From: Tardiphaga sp052076105
Lineage (GTDB): Bacteria > Pseudomonadota > Alphaproteobacteria > Rhizobiales > Xanthobacteraceae
DNA length: 64,000 nucleotides
Direction of reading: 5' to 3'
Assembly: GCF_052076105.1 (NCBI RefSeq)
Contig: NZ_CP197245.1
Span: 3,906,001-3,970,000, forward strand
The notes beneath the pieces were generated by a model. The model did not search any database. It worked only from the letters and a program-made list of their open reading frames with translations, and had not been told where the DNA came from. Every line of letters begins with the position of its first letter. The first letter of the stretch is position 1. This document shows positions 40,149 through 49,104 of the stretch, one piece after another. A program made the position numbers and the translations under genes.

Positions 40149-41924
40149 ATGCAACAGCGTCTCCTTCCCATTCTCGTCTTCGCGCTGGTGATGGCCGCGA
40201 TCCCGTTCGTGCCGGGCGTGCCGCCATTCTGGATCGTGCTGCTCGACAATATCGGCCTTGCCGCACTCGTCGCCATGGGCCTCGTGCTGCTCACCGGCGT
40301 CGGCGGCCTGACCTCATTCGGCCAGGCGGCGTTCTGCGGTTTCGGCGCCTATACGACGGCCTATCTCACCACCGCCTATGGTATGTCGCCGTGGCTGACC
40401 CTGCCGATGTCACTGATCGTCTCAGGCCTCGCCGCAGTGCTACTCGGCATCATCACCATGCGTCTGTCGGGCCACTATCTTCCGCTCGGCACCATCGCCT
40501 GGGGCATCAGCCTCTTTTACCTGTTCAGCAAGTTGGAATTCCTCGGACGTAACGACGGCATCTCGGGCATTCCTCCGCTGTCGATCGGCACGTGGAAGAT
40601 GCTGGATCCCGGCTCGATCTATTTCCCGATCTGGATTGCGGTCATCATCTGCGCGCTGCTGTCGATGAACCTTCTGGACTCGCGGACGGGCCGCGCTATC
40701 CGCGCGCTGCGCCGTGGCCATATCGCAGCCGAAGCCTTCGGCGTGCAGACGGCGCGCGCGAAGCTCTTGGTCTTCATCTATGCAGCAGTTCTAGCCGGCC
40801 TGTCCGGCTGGCTATATGCGCATTTCCAGCGCGCTGCGAACCCGACACCGTTCGGACCGCATCTCGGCATCGAATATCTATTCATCGCGGTGGTCGGCGG
40901 CGCCGGCTATGTCTGGGGCGGTGTGCTCGGTGCGGCCGTAGTCGTGATCCTCAAGGAAGTGCTGCAAAGCTATCTACCACTGATCTTCGGCGGCGGCGGT
41001 GGCCAGCTCGAAACCATCGTGTTTGGCATCCTGCTCGTCGCCCTCCTCCAGCTCGCACCAACTGGTATGTGGCCGTGGCTGACCGCGTGGCTGCCGTCTG
41101 GCGACAACCGTAAGCGCCCCGCGCCAGCCGATGCATTGCCAACACGTGCGGAGCGCCATCCGGTATCCGGCGTGCTGCTGCAGGTCGACAAGGCGCGCAA
41201 GCAGTTTGGCGGCGTGGTCGCCGTCAACGACGTGTCGTTCAATGTGCAGGCGCGCGAGATCGTCGCTTTGATCGGCCCCAACGGCGCCGGTAAGAGCACG
41301 ACCTTCAACCTCATCACCGGCGTACTGGCCGCGACCGCAGGCAAGGTCGCGGTATTCGGCAAGAGTATCTCTGGCGCACGACCACAAGAGATCGTCAACC
41401 TTGGCATCGCCCGAACCTTCCAGCATGTGAAGCTGGTGCCCGACATGACCGTGCTGGAAAATGTCGCCCTCGGCGCGCATCTGCGCGGCCGCTCCGGCGC
41501 CGTTGCCAGCATGCTGCGACTCGACCGCGCCGACGAAGCGAAGTTGCTGGCGGAAGCCGCCAAGCAGATTGAGCGCGTCGGCCTCGGCGACCAGATGAAC
41601 CAGCTCGCAGGATCCCTGTCTCTTGGCCAGCAGCGCATCGTCGAGATCGCCCGCGCACTCTGCGTCGATCCGATGCTGTTGCTGCTCGACGAGCCCGCGG
41701 CCGGCCTGCGCCACATGGAGAAGCAACAGCTCGCAGCGCTGCTGCGCCAACTCCGCGACGGCGGCATGTCGGTTCTCCTGGTCGAACACGACATGGGCTT
41801 CGTGATGAATCTCGCCAACCGCATCGTGGTGCTCGATTTCGGCACCAAGATCGCCGAGGGCACGCCCGCTGACATCAAGACCAACCCCGACGTTATCAAA
41901 GCCTATCTGGGAGCGGTCGCATGA
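40149..41924 (+). CDS. LivM-LivG fusion: permease plus ATP-binding subunit
   Basis: A 591-residue fusion. Residues 1-315 are the LivM permease ('LLTGVGGLTSFGQAAFCGFGAY' in part, 'NDGISGIPPL', 'ALRRGHIAAEAFGVQTARAKLLVF' in part). Residues 340-591 are the LivG ATPase with Walker A 'GPNGAGKST', Q-loop 'ARTFQHVKLVPDM', signature 'LSLGQQRIVEIARAL', Walker B 'LLLLDEPAAGL' and switch 'VEHDMGF'. All motifs are intact. The fusion fixes one permease half to one ATPase. Its stop overlaps the livF ATG. The transported compounds are probably aromatic acids, judging from the neighbouring CoA ligase and hydratase. Confidence 0.95.
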   Translation: MQQRLLPILVFALVMAAIPFVPGVPPFWIVLLDNIGLAALVAMGLVLLTGVGGLTSFGQAAFCGFGAYTTAYLTTAYGMSPWLTLPMSLIVSGLAAVLLGIITMRLSGHYLPLGTIAWGISLFYLFSKLEFLGRNDGISGIPPLSIGTWKMLDPGSIYFPIWIAVIICALLSMNLLDSRTGRAIRALRRGHIAAEAFGVQTARAKLLVFIYAAVLAGLSGWLYAHFQRAANPTPFGPHLGIEYLFIAVVGGAGYVWGGVLGAAVVVILKEVLQSYLPLIFGGGGGQLETIVFGILLVALLQLAPTGMWPWLTAWLPSGDNRKRPAPADALPTRAERHPVSGVLLQVDKARKQFGGVVAVNDVSFNVQAREIVALIGPNGAGKSTTFNLITGVLAATAGKVAVFGKSISGARPQEIVNLGIARTFQHVKLVPDMTVLENVALGAHLRGRSGAVASMLRLDRADEAKLLAEAAKQIERVGLGDQMNQLAGSLSLGQQRIVEIARALCVDPMLLLLDEPAAGLRHMEKQQLAALLRQLRDGGMSVLLVEHDMGFVMNLANRIVVLDFGTKIAEGTPADIKTNPDVIKAYLGAVA

Positions 41925-42652
41925 GCGCGTTATTGACGGTTACCGATGCGCATGTCGCCTATGGCAAGGTCGAGGCGGTCCGTGCGGTCAATCTCGAGGT
42001 GCGCGAAGGCGAGATCGTCACCATTATCGGCGCCAATGGTGCCGGCAAGACAACATTGCTGAATGCGACGATGGGCATCCTGCCGCTGAAAGGCGGCGTG
42101 ACATTCGCGGGACAGGATCTCTCAAAACTCGATATCGAGGATCGTGTCGCTGCTGGCCTCAGCCTCGTGCCCGAACATCGCGAATTGTTCGCCACCATGA
42201 ATGTGGAAGACAATCTGCTTCTCGGCGCCTTCCGCATCGACAAGGCAACGGCCGCGCGTTCGTTCGAGCGAGTCTACACGCTATTTCCGCGCCTCAAGGA
42301 ACGTCGCAAGCAGCTGGCCGGCACGATGTCCGGCGGCGAACAGCAGATGCTGGCCATGGGTCGCGCGCTGATGGGCGCTCCGAAGCTGCTGATGCTCGAC
42401 GAGCCGAGCCTCGGCCTCGCCCCGATTATCGTCGCCGACATTTTCCGTATCGTCAGCGAGCTCAGGGCAGCCGGCGTTTCCGTGCTGCTGGTCGAGCAGA
42501 ACGCGCAGGCCGCGTTGAAGATCGCCGACCGTGCCTATGTGATGGAACTCGGTGAATTCGTGCTCGACGGAAACGCCGGCGACATTGCCAACAATCAGCG
42601 CGTCGTGGCCAGCTATCTCGGCTTCCAGCACGAGGGAACGAGCGCGATCTGA
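41921..42652 (+). CDS. livF: Branched-chain-type ABC transporter ATP-binding protein LivF
   Basis: A 243-residue ATPase with Walker A 'GANGAGKTT' (about 36-44), signature 'MSGGEQQMLAMGRAL' (about 136-150), Walker B 'LLMLDEPSLGLAP' and 'VEQNAQAAL' as switch region, all typical of LivF. ATGA overlap with the livM-livG fusion. It ends at a strong bidirectional terminator, so the liv transcript stops before the convergent receptor gene. Confidence 0.94.
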   Translation: MSALLTVTDAHVAYGKVEAVRAVNLEVREGEIVTIIGANGAGKTTLLNATMGILPLKGGVTFAGQDLSKLDIEDRVAAGLSLVPEHRELFATMNVEDNLLLGAFRIDKATAARSFERVYTLFPRLKERRKQLAGTMSGGEQQMLAMGRALMGAPKLLMLDEPSLGLAPIIVADIFRIVSELRAAGVSVLLVEQNAQAALKIADRAYVMELGEFVLDGNAGDIANNQRVVASYLGFQHEGTSAI

Positions 42653-42665
42653 TCTCGATCACGTA

Positions 42666-42700
42666 AAAAAGCCGGCTGTCTTGCGACAGCCGGCTTTTGT
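42666..42700. terminator. Bidirectional terminator between livF and the convergent receptor gene
   Basis: AAAAGCCGGCTGTC-TTGC-GACAGCCGGCTTTT: perfect 10-bp GC stem with A-run on one side and T-run on the other, serving both converging transcripts. Confidence 0.92.
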
Positions 42701-42717
42701 TTGAGCTGCGCTCCAGC

Positions 42718-43866
42718 TCACTTCGCCGGAACGTATTTCCCGTCCTTCACAGTCAGCAAAATCCGCGAGCGATCATCAACGCCATTGCGGTCCTTTTCGG
42801 TGTAGTTGTAGACGCCCTGTGTCGCGGCGATTTCCTTCTCGCTCATCAGCGCCTGACGGATGGCTTCGCGGAATTCCGGGGTACCGGGCTTGGCGGTCTT
42901 CAGTGCGACCGGCACGACACGCTTGAGCACTTCGAACACGTCATAGGCGTGACCGGCAAACTGGCTGCGGCTGTTGGCGCCATATTTGGCTTCATAGGCT
43001 GCGTTGAGTTCGAGGCCGGGCTTCTTGGTCAGCGCCGTGTCCGGCTGGCCTTCCGGATACATCACGGGACCGGCGGCCATCAGCACGCCTTCGGCAGACT
43101 TGCCGGCGATGCGGATGAAATCGCTCGAGGCCGCACCATGGGTCTGGTAGATCAGGCCCTTGTAGCCGCGGTCGCGCAGCTCGGACTGCGGCATGCCGGC
43201 GCCAGTGCCGGCCGCGCCAATCAGGATGGCATCGGGATTGGCTGCGATCAACTTCAGCGCCTGACCGGTGATCGACGTGTCCGGACGCGCGAAGCGCTCG
43301 TCATCGACGATGGACATGCCCATCGCTGATGTCTGGGCCTTGAGGTCGTTGAACCACAGATCGCCATAGCTGTCTGAGTAACCGACATAGCCGATGGTCC
43401 TCACGCCATGGGCCTTCATGTGGTCGTACATCACCTTGCCGACAATCTCGACCGGTTGCGGCATATCCACCGACCATTTCACACGCGCCGGCGTGAACGG
43501 CATCGGCGACAGGCTGAAATGCGGCACGCCGGCTTCATTGGCGACGGCGGACATGGCCACCGACGACGGCACGATCGACGAACCGATCATGATGTCGGCC
43601 TTGGATTCCGACACAAACCGGCGCGCATTGGTGGTCGCGATGGACGGATCACCGCCATCATCGAGCACGATCAGCTTCAACGGCACGCCGCCTATATCCT
43701 TGGGCACAAATTCCAGCGCGTTGCGCTCAGGCACGCCCAGCGCCGCCGCAGGGCCCGTGGTGGAGATGCTGATACCGACGGCGATCTCGGCGGTCTGGGT
43801 TTCGGCGGGGGCGGCAATCGCCAGCGAGACGGCAACAGCCGCGATCGCCAGGTGAAGCTTGGACAT
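42718..43866 (-). CDS. ABC substrate-binding protein, second subfamily, copy 1
   Basis: A 382-residue receptor (Peripl_BP_6) with signal peptide 1-23 and mature 'EIAVGISISTTGPAAALGVPERNALEF' in part. It belongs to a different subfamily from the five tandem receptors upstream, and is nearly co-linear with the gene next to it ('VRTIGYVGYSDSYGDLWFNDLK' versus 'IKTVGYIGYSDSYGDLWFNDLK', in part). ATG at 43866 with GAGAAAG upstream. It is convergent on livF and last in the crotonase/CoA-ligase gene series. Receptors of this type in R. palustris bind hydroxycinnamates or benzoates; the ligand here is inferred. Confidence 0.92.
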   Translation of the reverse strand: MSKLHLAIAAVAVSLAIAAPAETQTAEIAVGISISTTGPAAALGVPERNALEFVPKDIGGVPLKLIVLDDGGDPSIATTNARRFVSESKADIMIGSSIVPSSVAMSAVANEAGVPHFSLSPMPFTPARVKWSVDMPQPVEIVGKVMYDHMKAHGVRTIGYVGYSDSYGDLWFNDLKAQTSAMGMSIVDDERFARPDTSITGQALKLIAANPDAILIGAAGTGAGMPQSELRDRGYKGLIYQTHGAASSDFIRIAGKSAEGVLMAAGPVMYPEGQPDTALTKKPGLELNAAYEAKYGANSRSQFAGHAYDVFEVLKRVVPVALKTAKPGTPEFREAIRQALMSEKEIAATQGVYNYTEKDRNGVDDRSRILLTVKDGKYVPAK

Positions 43867-43963
43867 GTCGTATCTTTCTCGTGTGGACTCGGAGGGCGCC
43901 GAAAGCGGAGTGATACCGGCAGACGTGGCGCTGGTTGTGGCCGCGCGAAGGCTCGCGCGCAGC

Positions 43964-43994
43964 AAAAAGCCGACCCTCTGGCGAGGGCCGGCCT
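43964..43994 (-). terminator. Terminator between the two second-subfamily receptor genes
   Basis: On the minus strand GCCGGCCCTC-GCCA-GAGGGTCGGC (one mismatch) followed by TTTTT, 64 bp after the stop of the upstream receptor gene. Confidence 0.8.
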
Positions 43995-44057
43995 TGTTAT
44001 CGAAAAATGCTGGCGAAGCAAAGGCGCTTCGCGCCCCTGTCCTCCGTCAGATCTGCG

Positions 44058-45206
44058 TTACTGCGCGAGAACGTATTTGCCGTCCTTCACGGTGAGCAGG
44101 ATGCGCGACCGCTCATCGAGACCATAGCGGTCCTTTTCCGTGAAGTTGTAGACGCCCTGGGTGGCGGCAATCTCGCGCTCGGTGAGCAATGCCTGCCGGA
44201 TCGCCTCGCGGAACTCGGGGGTACCGGGCTTGGCGGTCTTCAGCGCTGTCGGGACCACCCGCTTCAACACCTCGAAGGCGTCATAGGAGTGGCCGGCGAA
44301 CTGACTGCGGCTGTTCGGGCCATATTTGGCCTCATAGGCGGTGTTGAGCGTCATGCCGGGCTTCTTGGTCAACGCCGTATCGGCCTGCCCTTCCGGGTAC
44401 ATCACCGGGCCGGAAGCCATCAGCACACCCTCGGCGGCCTTGCCGGCGATGCGGATGAAGTCCATCGAGGCGGCGCCGTGGGTCTGGTAGATCAGGCCCT
44501 TGTAGCCCTTGTCGCGCAGTTCGGTCTGCGGCAGCGCGGCCGCGGTGCCGGAGGCACCGACCAGGATCGCGTCAGGATTGGCGGCGAGCAGCTTCAGCAC
44601 CTGACCCGTGACCGAGGTGTCCGGACGGGCAAAACGCTCTTCCGCAGCAATGTTGATGCCCATCGGCACCGCCTGGGTCTTGAGATCGTTGAACCACAGA
44701 TCGCCGTAGCTATCGGAATAGCCGATATAGCCGACGGTCTTGATGCCCTTCGCCTTCATGTGGTCGTACATCACCTTGCCGACGATCGGCACGGGCTGTG
44801 GCATGGCCACCGACCACTTGGCACGCTCAGGCGTGATCGGCAGCGGCGACAGAGCAAAGTGCGGGATACCAGCTTCGTTGGCCACATTGGACACCGCAAT
44901 GCTGGTTGGCGTAACCGCCGAGCCCATGATGATGTCGGCCTTGGATTCCGTCATGAAACGGCGGGCATTGGTGGTCGCGGTGGTCGGATCCCCGCCATCG
45001 TCGAGCACGATGATCTTGAGCGGCACGCCGCCGATTTCCTTTGGCACGAATTCCAGCGCATTGCGCTCGGGAATGCCGAGGGCGGCCGCGGGGCCGGTGG
45101 TCGACGTGGTGATGCCGATGGTGATGTCCGAGGTCTGGGCAATGGCTGGGCCGGCCAGTGCCAGCGAGGCGGCGACGGCCGCGATCGCCAAGTGATGCTT
45201 GGTCAT
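44058..45206 (-). CDS. ABC substrate-binding protein, second subfamily, copy 2
   Basis: A 382-residue receptor with signal peptide 1-24 ('AGPAIA') and mature 'DITIGITTSTTGPAAALGIPERN' in part. Same length as its downstream neighbour and very similar throughout, a clear tandem duplication. Differences include 'AALPQTELRDKGYKGL' versus 'AGMPQSELRDRGYKGL'. ATG at 45206 with GAGGGAGAG upstream. It follows the SDR gene by 128 bp and is separated from its twin by a terminator, so the two copies can be expressed at different levels. Confidence 0.93.
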   Translation of the reverse strand: MTKHHLAIAAVAASLALAGPAIAQTSDITIGITTSTTGPAAALGIPERNALEFVPKEIGGVPLKIIVLDDGGDPTTATTNARRFMTESKADIIMGSAVTPTSIAVSNVANEAGIPHFALSPLPITPERAKWSVAMPQPVPIVGKVMYDHMKAKGIKTVGYIGYSDSYGDLWFNDLKTQAVPMGINIAAEERFARPDTSVTGQVLKLLAANPDAILVGASGTAAALPQTELRDKGYKGLIYQTHGAASMDFIRIAGKAAEGVLMASGPVMYPEGQADTALTKKPGMTLNTAYEAKYGPNSRSQFAGHSYDAFEVLKRVVPTALKTAKPGTPEFREAIRQALLTEREIAATQGVYNFTEKDRYGLDERSRILLTVKDGKYVLAQ

Positions 45207-45334
45207 GGGTCTCTCCCTCAAGGTTATTTTTGTATCGTCAGCTAAATCAAAGTTCGGCTGCTTTATCAGCCCCTTCTTTAGGTCAGTGCGCCGGTACCGG
45301 TAAAGGGCTGGCGCACTGATGCGTTGCCGCAGGC

Positions 45335-46096
45335 TTAACGTGGCGCCATGCGCAGCGAGGCGTCGAGCCGGACCACCTCGCCGTTCAGATATGGATTATC
45401 GATCATGTGCAGTGCGAGAGACGCGAATTCGTCTGCATGGCCGAGCCGGCGCGGAAATGGGATCGCCGCGGCGAGACTGTCCTGCGCCTCCTGCGGCAGA
45501 CCGGCCAGAAGCGGCGTCATAAACAGGCCCGGTGCGATCGTCAGCACGCGAATGCCGAACTGGGCCATTTCGCGCGCGATCGGCAGCGTCATGCCGACGA
45601 TGCCTCCCTTCGACGCCGAATAGGCGGACTGACCGATCTGGCCGTCATAAGCGGCCACCGAGGCCGTCAAGATCACCACGCCGCGCTCGCCTGTCTCCAG
45701 CGGCTCCAACTTCGACATCGGATCGGTCGCCAGACGGATCATGTTGAAGGATCCGATCAGATTGACGCGGATGACCTTGTCGAAATCGCCGAGCGCCATC
45801 GGACCATCGCGGCCAATCACGCGCTTGGCGACGCCAATGCCGGCGCAGTTCACCAGCACGCGCGCCGGGCCGTGCGCCTTGGCGGCGGCGGCGACCGCGG
45901 CTTCAGCGGACGCAGCGTCCGACACATCGCAGGAGATCGCGATGCCGCCGATTTCCCTGGCGACGGTTTCGGCGAGTGCCGTGTTGAGATCAAGCAGCGC
46001 GACTTTCGCGCCTTGCGCAGCGAGCCTGCGCGCTGTCGCAGCGCCGAGGCCGGATGCGCCGCCGGTGACAATAGCGGATTGATTTGTGAGTTGCAT
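45335..46096 (-). CDS. SDR-family 3-hydroxyacyl-CoA dehydrogenase-like (HSD10 type)
   Basis: A 253-residue short-chain dehydrogenase. The cofactor motif is 'TGGASGLG' (about 10-17), 'NCAGIG' (about 84-89), catalytic Ser in 'ILTASVAAYDGQ', and 'YSASKGG' (about 155-161) gives the Tyr-Lys pair. An acidic residue after strand 2 ('LLDLN') points to NAD+. It resembles type II 3-hydroxyacyl-CoA dehydrogenases (17beta-HSD10). It sits downstream of the CoA ligase and crotonase, consistent with oxidising a 3-hydroxyphenylpropanoyl-CoA in a beta-oxidation-like side-chain route. Confidence 0.9.
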   Translation of the reverse strand: MQLTNQSAIVTGGASGLGAATARRLAAQGAKVALLDLNTALAETVAREIGGIAISCDVSDAASAEAAVAAAAKAHGPARVLVNCAGIGVAKRVIGRDGPMALGDFDKVIRVNLIGSFNMIRLATDPMSKLEPLETGERGVVILTASVAAYDGQIGQSAYSASKGGIVGMTLPIAREMAQFGIRVLTIAPGLFMTPLLAGLPQEAQDSLAAAIPFPRRLGHADEFASLALHMIDNPYLNGEVVRLDASLRMAPR

Positions 46097-46131
46097 GACG
46101 CTCTCCCGTGTTTAGCTCTTCTTGTAGTCCC

Positions 46132-46182
46132 CGCTCGTCATTCTGGACTCGCGTACAGCTGACGCCCCCCGGAATGACCGTG
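46132..46182. repeat. REP-like palindromic element 2
   Basis: CGCTCGTCATTCTGG ... CCGGAATGACCG arms in the 91-bp gap between the CoA ligase and SDR genes, related to the element at 38358. Confidence 0.65.
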
Positions 46183-46187
46183 TGTGG

Positions 46188-48071
46188 TCAGATCGCAATG
46201 ACTTTCGCTGCTTCCGCATTCCCATAGATGTCGTCGATCAGTTTGGCGCGATGCTCGAGCACCGCGCGCTGATTGACCGAGCCCTTGTCGGTGACTTCGC
46301 CGCGATCGATCGACAGCGGTGTATCGAGCAGCACGGCCTTGGCGATGCGCGTCGATGAACCAGTGGCGCCGGCCATGAAGCGCGCGAGGCGCTCGCGAAA
46401 CGCGTTGCGGATGATCGGATCATTGGCTGCCGCAGCGAGGTCGCCCGCAGGAAGATCGGGATTGATCACACGGCAGCCGTCGAGATCGAGAATAACGAGA
46501 GCTGCGAGTTCGTCGCGGTTGATGCCGGCGATGACGACATCGCGCACCAGCGGTGCACAGGTGCCGACGAAGCGCGCGCGCAGCGGGCCAACGCTGACCC
46601 AGGTGCCGCTGCCGAGCTTGAAATCCTCGGAGATACGGCCGTCGAAATCGAAGCCTGCGGAAAGATCATTGGGATCGACCGCTTTGAGCGCATCGCCGAA
46701 GATGTAATAGCCCTCCTCGTCGAACGCCTTCGCGGTCAGTTCCGGCTCGCGCCAATAGCCCGGCGTGATGTTCGGCCCCTTTGCGCGTACTTCCATCTTG
46801 CCGTTGTTCGGCACCAGCTTTGCATCGTTGCCCGGCACCGGGAGACCGACATGGCCGGAGCGACTGGTGACGGGATTGACACACATGAAGAAGGGCGAGG
46901 TCTCGGTCGCGCCGAGACCCGTCAGCATCGGCACGCGCACGCCGGTGGTCTGGACCGACAGTTCATCGAGACTGTCCCAGACATAGGCCGACAGCGCAGC
47001 ACCCGAGAAAAACATCGCATGCAGCCGCGTGAAGAATTTCTCGCGCAGCGCCGCATCCTCGCGCAGATAGGGCAGCAGCGATTCATAGCCTTTGGGAACG
47101 TTGAAATAAACCGTCGGTGAAATCTCACGGAGATTGCGGATGGTCTGCTCGATGCCAGCCGGTGTCGGCTTGCCGTCGTCGAGATACATCGAGCCGCCAT
47201 TGAACAGTGTCAGCCCGATATTGTGATTGCCGCCGAAAGTATGATTCCACGGCAGCCAGTCGATGATGATAGGTGGCTCGTCCTTCAGGAAAGCCAGCGT
47301 GTCGCGCAGCATGATCTGGTTGGCGCACATCATGCGCTGGGTGTTGATCACAGCCTTCGGATTCCCTGTCGAGCCCGAAGTCAGCAGAAACTTGGCGATT
47401 GTGTCAGGACCGATAGCGGCATTCGCAGCGTCGAGATTGGCTGCCTCCTGCGTCGTGAGAAGCTCAGAGAGCTTTGTCACACCGCGATCTGGCAACACGC
47501 CGCGCGACACGACGACCTCGACATCAGCTGGGATATTGAAGCGGACGGCATCCGCGAACAGGTCGCCATCATCGACGAACACCAGCCCCGGCGTCAGCAA
47601 TTTCATGAGATAGCTGAGCTTGCCGTAGTCCTTCGACACCAGCGAATAGGCCGGCGACACCGGCGCATAGGGGATACCGGCATAGAGCGCACCAAAAGCG
47701 ATCAGCGCATGATCGACCGAATTGCCGGAGAGGATGACGATGGGTTTGTCGGCCGACAGCCCGCGGGCCAGCAGAGCCGAGGCGATGTGGCGCGCCGCGT
47801 TCAGCATCTGCGCGTAAGTGACCTCACGCCAGCCGCCGCCTTCCGCGCGCTCCGCCATGAAGACGCGATCCGGCGTCTCCCTGGCCCAGTGATGCAGATA
47901 ATCGGTGACGCGCTCCGGATAGTCGCCGATGGCATTAGTCGGACGCAGATAGATGGTGCCGTTATCGTGGCGCTCGATGGTGACCGCGGGATCGCCATAG
48001 GATATCGGCCGCAACGGATGCGCCGCCTCTGCCCGCTTGGTCTGATCGATCTTGTCGGCGCTTGCAGACAT
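46188..48071 (-). CDS. Feruloyl-CoA synthetase-like acyl-CoA ligase
   Basis: A 627-residue adenylate-forming ligase. The P-loop-like motif is 'LLTSGSTGNPKAV' (about 210-222). 'LTGLGATETSPF' (about 385-396) is the A5 region and 'FDGRISEDFKLGSGTWVSVGPL' in part (about 480-500) the A8/hinge area. The architecture and length fit the feruloyl-CoA synthase group, longer than typical 4-coumarate ligases. It activates hydroxycinnamic acids such as ferulate or p-coumarate with ATP and CoA. It lies 65 bp after the crotonase gene, which would act next on the CoA ester. Precise substrate not determined. Confidence 0.88.
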   Translation of the reverse strand: MSASADKIDQTKRAEAAHPLRPISYGDPAVTIERHDNGTIYLRPTNAIGDYPERVTDYLHHWARETPDRVFMAERAEGGGWREVTYAQMLNAARHIASALLARGLSADKPIVILSGNSVDHALIAFGALYAGIPYAPVSPAYSLVSKDYGKLSYLMKLLTPGLVFVDDGDLFADAVRFNIPADVEVVVSRGVLPDRGVTKLSELLTTQEAANLDAANAAIGPDTIAKFLLTSGSTGNPKAVINTQRMMCANQIMLRDTLAFLKDEPPIIIDWLPWNHTFGGNHNIGLTLFNGGSMYLDDGKPTPAGIEQTIRNLREISPTVYFNVPKGYESLLPYLREDAALREKFFTRLHAMFFSGAALSAYVWDSLDELSVQTTGVRVPMLTGLGATETSPFFMCVNPVTSRSGHVGLPVPGNDAKLVPNNGKMEVRAKGPNITPGYWREPELTAKAFDEEGYYIFGDALKAVDPNDLSAGFDFDGRISEDFKLGSGTWVSVGPLRARFVGTCAPLVRDVVIAGINRDELAALVILDLDGCRVINPDLPAGDLAAAANDPIIRNAFRERLARFMAGATGSSTRIAKAVLLDTPLSIDRGEVTDKGSVNQRAVLEHRAKLIDDIYGNAEAAKVIAI

Positions 48072-48136
48072 TGTTTCCGCCCTGTGTATTCGTCTCGATT
48101 GTTGCTTTTATTTTTGTTCGTTGTCGTCTTGCCGGA

Positions 48137-48925
48137 TCAACCGGGCTTCACCTTACCGGCCTTGCGATCCAGAAAATCGCGGATGCGATTTTTTGCCTCC
48201 TGATCGCTCTGCGCCACCGAGGCCATTAGCGCTTCGAGCATCAACCCTGTCTGCGGACTGGCTTCGGCGATCAGCGGCAAGGCTTGCAGCACGGCAAAAT
48301 TTGTCAACGGCGCGTTCTGCGCGACACGCTCGGCAAGTTCGATGGCCTTGGGCAAGGCGCCGCCGGCTTCCGTCAGATACTGCGCGAAGCCGAGCGACAT
48401 GCCCTCTTCCGCCTTGTAGACGCGGCCCGTGAGCATCATGTCGGCCATCCGGTGCACACCGATCAGGCGCGGCAGGCGCATCGAACCGCCGCCACCAACG
48501 AAGATCCCGCGGCTGCCTTCCGGCAGCGCGTAGTAAACCGAGGGATCGGCAACGCGGATATGGGCGGAGCAAGCCAGTTCAAGCCCGCCGCCGATCACTG
48601 CCCCCTGTAGTGCGGCAATCACCGGGACGCGGCAATGCTGGATAATATCGAACACCCGGTGCCACATCCGTGAATGCATCAGGCCGGCCGTCGCATCGCG
48701 CTCGGTGAGTTCGGACAGATCAAGACCCGCAGAAAAATGCCCGCCGATGCCGTGCACCACCACCGCACCGATGTTGTCCGGCAGCGATGCGAAGCAACGC
48801 TCGATCTCCAGGATCAGCCCATCATTCAGCGCGTTGCGCTTGGCGGGACGGTTCAGGCCCACGATCAACACGCGGCCCTGGGTTTCGATCTGGAGCATAG
48901 CGGTAGCGGCAACGGCTTCGGTCAT
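48137..48925 (-). CDS. Enoyl-CoA hydratase/crotonase family protein
   Basis: A 262-residue crotonase. The oxyanion-hole segment is 'HFSAGLDLSEL' (about 67-77). The first catalytic Glu lies in 'GAVIGGGLELACSA' (about 108-121) and the second in 'YALPEGSRGIFVGGGGSMRL' (about 131-150). Both are present, so hydratase chemistry is expected. It is first in the operon with the feruloyl-CoA synthetase-like ligase and an AT-rich dyad lies 23 bp upstream of its ATG. It could hydrate or hydrate-and-cleave hydroxycinnamoyl-CoA; I cannot distinguish these from sequence. Confidence 0.9.
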   Translation of the reverse strand: MTEAVAATAMLQIETQGRVLIVGLNRPAKRNALNDGLILEIERCFASLPDNIGAVVVHGIGGHFSAGLDLSELTERDATAGLMHSRMWHRVFDIIQHCRVPVIAALQGAVIGGGLELACSAHIRVADPSVYYALPEGSRGIFVGGGGSMRLPRLIGVHRMADMMLTGRVYKAEEGMSLGFAQYLTEAGGALPKAIELAERVAQNAPLTNFAVLQALPLIAEASPQTGLMLEALMASVAQSDQEAKNRIRDFLDRKAGKVKPG

Positions 48926-48947
48926 GAGCGCGATTAGGTCCTAGCTA

Positions 48948-48974
48948 GAATAATTATATATTATAACGAATATC
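48948..48974 (-). promoter_or_regulatory. Putative MarR operator before the crotonase gene
   Basis: Minus-strand core GTTATA-ATA-TATAAT preceded by GATATTC, aligned with GATAATC-GTTATG-AGA-TATATC in the marR/livH gap. It overlaps the expected promoter of the crotonase-ligase operon. Confidence 0.52.
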
Positions 48975-49053
48975 GCATGAGTCAATCTTGCGGTGCAATA
49001 GGGACGGATCTCGTCCTACAAAAAAAGTCACGTATTCCGGTGCACGACAGCGA

Positions 49054-49086
49054 TCCGGTCTCGCCTGCCCGGCAGGACAGACCGGA
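49054..49086 (-). terminator. Hairpin after the cyclase gene
   Basis: TCCGGTCT-CG-CCTGCC / GGCAGG-AC-AGACCGGA, a long interrupted stem. A T-run occurs on the minus strand only about 27 bp later, so termination efficiency is uncertain. Confidence 0.5.
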
Positions 49087-49104
49087 CCGCCTCTCCCATG
49101 ATGG

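Noticed and set aside
48137..48925. Firm assignment as hydroxycinnamoyl-CoA hydratase-lyase (couA/ech)
   Set aside because: Context fits, but I cannot see the residues that separate hydratase-lyases from ordinary hydratases, so only the family is called.
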